Source: Symbiodinium kawagutii (taxonomy: Eukaryota; Sar; Dinophyceae; Suessiales; Symbiodiniaceae). From it: a stretch of 64,000 nt of DNA. Shown here one piece after another: positions 1 through 9,700 of the stretch. The position numbers were made by a program, and so were the translations under genes. Location: contig VSDK01027706.1 in assembly GCA_009767595.1 (NCBI GenBank), forward strand, positions 512,423 through 576,422. The letters are read 5' to 3'. The number at the start of each line of letters is the position of its first letter. Positions within the stretch are counted from its first letter, which is position 1. A model generated the notes under the pieces. The model did not search any database. It was not told where the DNA came from and worked only from the letters and a program-made list of their open reading frames with translations.

Positions 1-157
1 ATAATAGGGAAGTTTTCACACATTAGCATGTGAGCACAAAATCGTTCAGCTTAAGCTGGGTCATCACTTAAACTCTAGATCTGCTGAAGGCCAATGTATG
101 GATCATAACTCATTGTACAGGTTAGGTTGATCTTGATCTAACATGTTCTTACTCCGC

Positions 158-303
158 GAGTGGCAAGCGAGAAAAAAGTTGAAACTTTTTTCTCCCTTGG
201 GTCTGCGCGCGCGCGCGCCTAAAAGGCCTTCTCAAATGGCATGAAAAGGCGCGCGCGCGCGCGCGGACCCAGAGAAGAAAAAAAGTTCAAAGTTCGGCCA
301 CTC
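158..303. repeat. GC-cored imperfect inverted repeat inside an intron
   Basis: The left arm begins GAGTGGC and runs through a T-rich stretch into a (GC)n tract. The right arm starts with a (GC)n tract, continues through an A-rich stretch and ends GCCACTC. The arms are about 55-60 bp and flank a short AT-containing loop near 222-247. The element lies just upstream of the acceptor at 321-323, so it occupies the last intron of the gene ending at 501. Terminal inverted repeats inside an intron suggest a MITE or introner-like insertion; that origin is inference. Confidence 0.7.
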
Positions 304-323
304 ACTGGGTAAGTGTTTTCCAG

Positions 324-501
324 GGAGTTGACCTTTGCTACCACCACCAAACCCAAACTGGGGCCAGCACATGGTATTGGCTTTCATGCTCACCAGCGAT
401 ACTTTGGCAAGGGCAGCAGTCAACTTCGTCACGACCTTGTGGACAAAAACACAAAGTTGCTTGACTTGTACCCTGACAACACGGTGAATATCCTGAGTTA
501 G
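324..501 (+). CDS. Last exon of a plus-strand gene entering from the left (partial)
   Basis: The acceptor TTTTCCAG at 316-323 is followed by an exon starting with G (one base before the first full codon). It stays open to TAG at 499-501. The peptide begins ELTFATTTKPKLGPAHG and ends YPDNTVNILS, with balanced charged and aromatic residues. The family was not recognised. All earlier exons lie outside the window or in the first 150 bases, where I could not place one. Its stop codon lies 46 bp from the stop codon of the opposite-strand gene, a tail-to-tail arrangement. Confidence 0.6.
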
Positions 502-547
502 ATTCGAAAAGTTGCACAGTATGATATCATCTAAAATATTGATGTGA

Positions 548-772
548 TTAAGTTGGCCCGGTCATGTAGGCATGGTATAGAGCCTTGTTGGCAGCTCCAA
601 TCTTCTTCTTCATCGCCTCCTTTGCTTTCTTTTGGATCTCCCTCTGCTCTCGTTTCTGTTTCTGCTCCTCTGTTTCTTCAGGCTTGTCAGGCTTGTCAGG
701 CTTGTCAGGCTTGTCAGGCTTTCCACCCTTTCCTTTTTTCTTATTCTCTTTCTTCTTCTTATTCTTCTTCGC
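548..772 (-). CDS. Terminal exon of the large minus-strand gene, lysine-rich tail
   Basis: The acceptor is GTAGCAG at 779-773, followed by GCG AAG AAG. The exon encodes a KKNKKKKEN-type basic run, four KPD repeats from a perfect 9-base tandem repeat (sense GACAAGCCT, 668-718), and a helical end KALYHAYMTGPT before TAA at 550-548. It joins in phase 0 to the exon ending at 886, whose donor is GC (AAG|GCATAC). The tail could be a nuclear or nucleic-acid-binding extension; this is inferred from composition only. Confidence 0.75.
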   Translation of the reverse strand, partial: AKKNKKKKENKKKGKGGKPDKPDKPDKPDKPEETEEQKQKREQREIQKKAKEAMKKKIGAANKALYHAYMTGPT

Positions 773-3700
773 CTGCTACTACCACGGTTGGATGTACAAA
801 AATGTAATCATAATAACATTCATCAGAAACTATGAGATGTGATGTATGTTTGATGCGGTTCAACCTAAATTAGTATGCTGTATGCCTTCGACGAAGATGA
901 CTTCGATGAATCCTTTGAACTGCTGTCGGAACTTTCGCTTTTGTTCGAAGACGACTTGGACGAAGAGGATTGTTTCTTTGCTTTCTTCTCTTTTTTGTCT
1001 TTCTTACTCTTGGACTTCTGTGTCTTCTTGCTCTTCTTAGCAGACCTGGATCTTGACCTGGATTGTGAAGGGGACCTGCTCCGACGACGGCCACGTCCTT
1101 GGGGTCGACTGTCATCACCGGCATCACCATCCACTGCTTGGAACAGATCCATGATCACGGTGTCGTTTGTGGTTTCTTGGGAATCGGAATCCCATACCAG
1201 ATACTGTGTCAAAGCCTCGGCGCTAGGAGTTTAGAGGTAGGATCAATGCAAGAAAAAAACAGTTCAAGGACAAAGTAAATTGCAAAGTGCACAAGAGTAG
1301 CACTCCATTTAATTCACATCTAGAGGACAGGATCTGATGGGCAATCGGGGTGAGGTCGTGATTGATCCTTCATGTCAGGATCGCTCTCTTTGGCCTGTAT
1401 GATGCGATCCGCCAGGTCATTGGACCCATACTTAGCAGCTAACTCTGGCCGAGTGAACCATTTGCGTGTGCCTCTATTGCGGTGACGGTTCTTTGTTGTA
1501 AAGGTCTTGTACAATGTGGACTGTCGCCAGTGCCCCTGGCATTGCAGCCACTCATCCATCAGGATCGCCAACTTGTCTGGGCCTAGGCAAACCAATTGTG
1601 TGGCATTGGCCTATTGGGTTAAGATGCAAAACTTTTATCATTCTCACTGAAATGTGATTGGTTTGGGTCGACATGCGGGATTTGACTGGGATGGGTTCCA
1701 CAAGTCTTCACTGTTTCTGTGTTAAGGTCTTAAGGGTTAAGATCTCAATCACAAGGATAGATCATAGGGCAAAGATTTGTTTGAATGATTGGTAGTCAAG
1801 AATCTACGGTATGCTGCCTTGCCCGCTGATCGGATCTCCGGTGGGGTGCTCTTGCCTGAGCTGGCAGTGGGAATCAAAAAACATGTTCCCAATCTTAGGG
1901 CAAGGAATACAAAAAATAATATTCTACACATGTGCGCACAATGTTTGTTAGGCATGTTGCTGCGGATCGATCTGAAGAACCTCATGTACCTGGCATGAGC
2001 TTCCTTCTTGGCCTTGACCTGCTCTTCAGTAGGCGCATCATCAATCTCCGGCTTGCCCAGTGGAACACCCTCTTCTGAAGATTCTTCTTGGGCTGCAGAA
2101 GCTTCAGCTTCAGCTGCCAACATCGATGTCGATGAGCGGTTGAAGTTGGCTCTCAATGCTCCGACAGTGTTGGGATCAGGGGTTGTCTCTTCAACCTTCG
2201 GCATCGGTGTTTCAGTTTTCTTGGGTGGTTGTGCTTTGGCCTTCACACAAGTGGGTGTCTTGGGTGTAGCAGCGGTCCCACCACCTTTGCAAGCATCACC
2301 CTTTGGCACAGCAGCAACCTTAGCCGTAGCAGCAGCAGCAACCTTGGGCACAGCAGTGTTTGCATCACGATTGCCCTTGACAGCAACCTTGGGAGCAGCA
2401 TTTTTTTCATTGCCACCTGTGACCTGATCCTTTTGCTTGGCGTTGGGTGAGTAGTGTAGTGTCGGGGTTGACACCAGGACCCTTTTCGACTGATTTGCCC
2501 GCAGTAGCTTGGGACGATCATCACCTGGCGCATCATCTTTACTACGTTTCTTTGCATGAGATCTTTCATTACCTTCCACCGCCATGGACGCAGTCGCGTT
2601 AGCCATAGCAGCAGCATCAGTTCCAGGTAAAGTAGACGCACTGCTGAGACCTGGCTAGGATTCAAGGAACTTGAGAGTTGACAACCAGGAAAATCATTCA
2701 ATTTGGAACAGTTACTTTTTCTCATAATCAAACTAAATTACAAATTGGCCTACATAACAAAACAGCGACTAGATAATATGATTTGCTCGACTATCAGTAA
2801 TAATGATAAATCTGCTGTGCCACAGGACAATCAGCTTACCACCGGTGTCAATGAATAATGTGTTGAAACAAATTTGCAAGTTTCACATATCACATAGTTG
2901 ACTTGTTCCAACAGGTTTGATGGAAGCACTAGAGTGGCCCCTGTTCACACCAACCAGGCCTCGGTTCAACTCTGATTTCGCTGCATGGACTGCTTTTTGC
3001 AAGTGTTTGTCACTTGCAGGGTTGAACGACCTCCCACGTGACAGCTGACGACCATATTAAAGTGCACATGACTCGAAGTAAATCAATGTAGCAAGACCCG
3101 CACTTAATACAAGCCCATGTAAACTGGATAAAAATTTGGGTTTCCTCCAAAACCGACCTGGATTTTTCTTTGGCAACGACTAGCTTGCGATCCATCTCTG
3201 TTGGCTGAGCTCGTTCCTGGCTTTCCTTGTCACCACCTGGTGGTAAAACCTTTCCCGCATCCTCGTCAGCCAGATTAGCCGCTAACCTGGCTGCTTTGGC
3301 TAAAGCCTCACTTGCTCTATCAGATGGCGGCATGATTTCCCACCTCGAAAAACTAAAGACCAAAATGGCTGCAGGATTCCAAATACAGGCATGATTACTG
3401 TCAGAGGTCGAATTTGGGCTCACACTATCCGCAGAACACGTCATACCAAAAATGTTAGATAATATCTAAACAACACATATTCTACAAAAAAAACATGGTT
3501 TTTTGGCTAATGGTCGTTCACGCTTAGAAATGGTCGTTCACGCTTAGAAATGGTCGTTCACGCTCTAATCACGCTCATTCACGCTCCATTCACGCTAGGT
3601 ATGTTTTTGGAAATTGTGCATGTGGATGGTTCCCAATTGGTTGCCCTCTGACAGGTGCTGTGGCTGTACTTGAACGGCAACTACTCTGGGCTGCATGGAA

Positions 3701-6700
3701 GCCTGGATTGACTTGGGTTGCATCCTTTTGCAAGCTGTGCTGGGTTTGATTGCAAGCTGGCCCATTGAATTTGCAGTAATGTACGGGAAGTACCGTAGTA
3801 CAACATCTGGATGGGTCGGGCTCCACAATGTATCACCCCAACTCGTATTTATTAAATCCATATTTGATTATTGATTCATATGAATGAGGTCACTTATACG
3901 GTGATGGTGAACAAGATAGTCAGGGTGACTCATTTCTCTGACAAAGCCTAAAAAAGCTTTAGTCGAGCCCTCCCTGAAACCTGGGATGGAAAAAGCCATG
4001 TTTGGCTTCTTCCCGTAAGAAAACCTTGACTGAATCAAGTGATGCGTGGCGCCAGTCGAACGGTGCCTGCACAGGGGGTCCTTGTGTCATGTAGCATGTG
4101 TGAACAGCACTGTCGTGATGTAGTCATCATTGTATCATATCATATACATTTATTTGGTATGGCAAGTAATCTTATTATCTACTAGTACTTTGTTTTTACT
4201 TGATCTGTGTATTGCTCGCCAAAATACTGTCCCTCCAACCCAAGCCTTCAACACCTTCTTTGGCTGAGGTGGCTGCGCACCCTGCGCATCATCCCCGTAC
4301 ATGGACCTTTTCAGGACCTCGCTGCCGCCCTGCTTCACCTGGGACGGTCGAGACCAGACAAGAATGTAGGAAGGTAAGAAGGAGAAGCTGATCCATCCAA
4401 ACCATGTACGTTCTAGACCCGGTAAGAGGCTTTTGCATTGAACAACCATCGGAAAGCTTTCCCATCTATGATAGGGGTCCCCGATGAAGTTTCTGATTGC
4501 AACAAACCCTCGAGCATTGGAAGATATGAAACTTGATCTTACAAACCCTATTGATGATTGCACGCACAGTGTTGTTTCGCCCAGCCCAACAGCTGTCTGT
4601 CATTCACCAATCGTTGGTCCTGTCAGACTGGGGTCAACACATGCTTCTTGTGTAGGGAGGCTACTTTTTGACCATACTTTTTCGGATATACCTGTGAAGC
4701 TTTAAGTCCTTGTGCACCGCTCCTAAGTTCAAACACAGTTGATTAAAACAGTGCTTTAATTTGCAACAACAGGAGATTCAGAGCTTGAGCAAGTTGAAAT
4801 CAAAAACTCTGAGTTGGAAACACACTCACCTTTCCAGTGGTTTTGGAAATCGTCTTTTTAACCAAGGGTTTCTTCGAAGCCTTTGCTCGCGCTGCCACCT
4901 TTGCTCGCAATGCCTTGCTGGTCTTGCCAAATAGACCCTTCAAGTAAGGCCTCAGTTAAATGTGCTGGCCAGTTACGAGGTTATATCAGTTAGCCCTTTA
5001 GCCAAAACACGATTCGAATCAGTGGCGAAATCATTTGCAAGTTGAGATCAGTATGATGTACATCCTGGGCCCCCCGGCGCAGTACCAAATAATTGGGTGG
5101 GCTTGAGGCTCGGCGACCCATAGATTGCCATATTACTCGGTGTACAGATCGATTCTGAACCAAATGTTTCACTAATAACATCAAGACAACAGTAGCAGTC
5201 AAAGCGTACGTAGTCAGCTAGCTTCATCAACTTTTCTAATCGCTCTCATTGGCGCCAGTACCCCCAAAGAATAACAATTACACGCAATGCATGTCTCCAT
5301 GCTTTCCAAGGCCCGTGCAACCCCACACAGATCCAGTCGGTGAACATGCCGCAGATCTTCGAGATGTATTGAATGTATGGGAAATACGGCATTACCGAAG
5401 AGCGTGGCTGTTCTATGATATAGAAGCATCCCCTCACCGTCGCCAACAACAAGAGCATGCAAAGACGAGTGGTAATCCTCAGATTGCTCACATGGTTGTG
5501 ATGGTTGTGGCTATGAGGAGCATCAATATTCGTTGTGTTTCGTTAACGTACTTACAAAAGACCCCCATTTTTTTCAAAAAAAAGGCATGTCTTTTTGGAC
5601 CCTTTTTTTGGTTTACCATTCGCATGGGTAATTACCTAGGGAAGTCTGCAAGTGTCACACAAGAACATTTTAAAAAAAGGTACTTGGGGACTTATAACAA
5701 GATGATTATCATCAAGTCTCTGGTTAGCCTGGCGCACATACAGGCGCAACGATGCAGCACCAAAAGGATGGCGTTTGGAGCGTCGACTTGTGGCACTGTT
5801 CAGCCACACAAACGAACCGCATGGTGGCCCGCAATGGGCCATCCCGCCAACCTTCAGCTTCAGGACCAAGTGGATCGCGGAGAACCACCCAAACCTTGTG
5901 ATGGAGGCAGGGCTGGCGTGCGGCTAGTTGTAAAAGCCATGCATGCCCATTCGGGCTATTTTTTTTATAAGTATAGAACATTCCATCATGATTAAATCAT
6001 AAACATGTGAAAATGATTGCAAAGCACGATCATGGAATCATATTATTTTGATTGTAGCAGGTCAGTCTGTACATGGTTTATACCCAGGCCTAGCTAGATG
6101 AGTATATCACCATGCAATCGGACCAAGCCCCTCCGGGCCACCCGACACGGTCAAGATGTCATGGCTGGAGTCCTCATACTTGTCCTTTTCGTATGAGCGC
6201 CTCGCCAGCTGTGACGATTTCTTTCGTTCATTCAAGGGCTACACATCCTGGTCTGTAACGTTACTAACTGCCATTGAAGGGTAACAACGCTCCAGCAACA
6301 TCAGAACATTACACAATGTGGTTTGGGACTTGCGCAGTTGATTGCATTGCTGGGACTCGTGTTTTTCTTTTCTTCTAACGGTGTCGCTGTCAGAATCTGA
6401 GTGCAGTACGCCCGAAGATGTTCTCCAACTGAGCGAGGGAGCAAGGTCATTTACAGGGATGGGAAAAACACTGCAGCAAATGTTTAAATCTAAGCAAAGG
6501 AGGCAAGAGGCGGGGATATCATTTGATTCATTCATCAGTATCACAGTCTTATCATCAATCAACAAGTATTAAGTTTTTGCTGAAGGATCATGCCAGCCAT
6601 TGTTTGGCGTTAGATGTACCGGGGCCCAAGCGAAATCCATTCGTCACACTGGCCATGCCAGCGAAGAGGTCCACGCAGTCGAGGTCCTGAGTAAAAGCAG

Positions 6701-9700
6701 TTTGCATTCACTTCGATATCGTTTAAAAGAAGTTTTCCATTTCTTGTTGAATGTGTTTTTGGTTGTTGGGTGCTTCAGAGCCACCCTTGACCATCATTCC
6801 TGTTGATCGATAGCCAGAACGGCTTGCTGGGTTCATTTCTGTTTCATAAAGCATCGGCAAACCTGGTGGCTTTTTGGACATTGCATGAACACAATCGCTG
6901 GGGTCCCAGCACGGCGAACAGCACTGGAAGTGGTGGCATGCTCGCACACGTAGTCGATGGAATGTAACCTTGGTTTAATTACGTTGGATATGTCTTTTTG
7001 ACATGATTACCGATGGTGTGCCGAAATGACCTGATATAGACAAGGGACATCACCAGCGGTAGGCCAAAGTAAAGCAACATGTTCGCCGCACGTTGTGACA
7101 AGTGCAGCGGGGAGGGTTTCGGGTCAGCATTTCGACGAGGCATCGCGACTGCTAGCTATAGCGCACCAATATCACTTGAAAGGGCGGATGGCTTTGGTAT
7201 GCATGATCATTGCCTTGCAAACCATTGCCTTCCAAACAAGCATAAATGCTCAAGTGCCAAAAGCATTAATAGATATGCTACCGATGGGGAACCCTATGAA
7301 GATCAAGAAAGAGTTTGTGCAATTAAATCCGGGGTTGCTGACACAACCACCTGACAAGCTAAGCAAGAAAATCTTCCGGTTGATAGTCAGTTTTCCCTTG
7401 ACGCACCACTCAGCTGCTGTGTATCCCAAAACACCTGCTCTAGCCACGAAGTGTTATCACACGTCATGGGGGCAGGAAACATTCTAACAGCCATGTGGCA
7501 CCAACGCAGCTTCTCATCAGGAGCACGATGTGAACTTTCCGACAACAATCCAATTGTGATGAACGAAGCAGTTAGTTCGTTATGGACTTCGTATTTCAGT
7601 AGTACCGTATCAAAAAACTGTTGGGACCAGGCAAGAGAAGCCACGCACTGTCATGATTTAAGCTGGGCTATCCGGTGCTTCCCATCCAGCCAGGTACAAA
7701 GAATACTTCCACCTCAGGTACCAAGATCAGGCGCTAAGACGGGAATGATGGGGAGTGTGTGCTGTAAGGCAATTGAGCTTCCTACGCCATCTCGATCCCT
7801 GAAAACTTTCGCCACCCCACAGACACGCCATTCTGACTATTGACCTCCAGTCACGAATGATCAACAGGTTGCAATGTTCATAGTACTGATGGTCATGATC
7901 AAGATCCGGCCTTGAACAATGTTTTGAAAGCATTGTTGACCTTTTCCACCCTGGTGCTGGGGACTGGGTACACATAGAAGCTTCTGTAGGCCAACCTTGA
8001 ATGCGGTCTATTGACAGATCAAGAAGGAAACTATTCTCGAAAGTAAAACGAATCCATTAATAGTTGAGCATAATAAGTGCGATACCCTATAGGCTATATG
8101 ATGATTGAGCAATTGCATTGCGCAAGTTTGCAAAAAAAAACATCAAGAAACTAAGTCCCTGACACAGGTGAAATTGTTGATAGAGGGCTACCATCTTCCA
8201 CTGGATGGGGCAACGTTTTCGGAGCCCGAAGTGTGTACGACCTAAGCTATCTAAGCTATAAGAAGAAACTCAATGCAATGGTTTCTGGTTGGAAGCCGAA
8301 CCTCAAAATTATATATGGGAAACATGATCATATAATACCACTAGGCCCTGCGATCATAGCAAGAATTTATTTCGTACAGCAATTTTGATGTACATTGCAT
8401 TTGAGGGTAGGACTTTTGACCATTGGGGAAAGGAGCCAAACTGGACGCAATCGGCTGTTTGTTCAAGAAGTCCATGAACTCGCGAAAGGCCTCTTCCTGG
8501 GATATGGTCTGAGAAAAAGAGGCAGTATACCGGCTACGTTAATCAGTAGTTTGTTGCAATGGCTGATTTTGTTTCCAAATTGATGATAGATCTCCATTAC
8601 TTTTTGTCGATCCACTTTCATGATATACCTGTCGTATGATTACAAAGTATAAGATCCGGTGCATTGATCTGATGAATATTTAAAGACATAAATGCTGTAT
8701 GTACACATGACATGCACACATACACACATGCACATTTTTTTTGGAAGACAAGATTCGGCAGTGCTTCGCCGTTTCGCCTCCCTCTTTGCCTTTCTGGGAG
8801 AAAGCTTGTCCTTGCCTTCCTTGCCTTCCTTGCCTTCCTTGCCTTCCTGATCCTCTTCATGACTGTTCCCTGCGTCAGTGTCAGTTTTCTTTGGAATGGA
8901 TTTGGCTTTGCCCTTTTTCTCCTTTTGCTCCTCTTGCTCCTTGGCATTAGGTTGCTCTTTATCGTCAGCCAACTTGTCGAAGTCTTTTTCCAAGTTCCTC
9001 ACTGCTGGGTCTGTTCCCTTCCTTTTTTTTTTCTTTGCACTAGGTGGCTTGGAATACACGTCCAAACCCTTTGCCAACCTCTCGCCAACTGCCTTTTCCT
9101 CCTTTGTCCTTTGGCGAACCTCACGAGTCTTTTGAACAAATGGACTGCTAGCCACCTGCTCCAACTGCTTCCTTGTTGGTTTTTCTACTGATTCGTTCTT
9201 TGCTCCTGGGGATTCTTTTGTATTGTCAGCTGGTTCAGGCATGCTGTGTTCCTTCCTTTCAGGATGATTCGCCTTGGGTTTGTAACTTCCATCATCCTGC
9301 TCCTCGACCTCGGGTGAAACCTCTGCGAGAACTATATCTGGTCCATTGTCGTTTATCATCTCATCACTGTCAAGTACATCATCGTCCTCATCCTCCTGGT
9401 TTCTCTTCTTCTTCTGATCCTTCCTCTTCTTAGATTTCTGCTTTGTCTCACTCGCTTCACCTGATCCTTTCTTTCTCTTCCCTCCTGCGTCAGTCTTCTC
9501 TACAGTAGATTTCTCCCTCTTATTCTTTGCTCTTGCTGCTTTCTTTTGCTCCTTTGTATCTGCTGCATCAGGTTCACCTGTCTCCTTGCTATCCGATGCG
9601 TCATGCTTCTCACCTCTACCTGCACCTCTTCCTCTGCCGCCTCTGCCACGGCCTCTGCCACGGCCGCGACCCCTCCTCCTGTTCTCCTCTGAAGCTTCCT

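Noticed and set aside
6342..7843. Plus-strand ORFs inside the large minus-strand gene
   Set aside because: Open but without splice borders or starts; left as unresolved intronic sequence.
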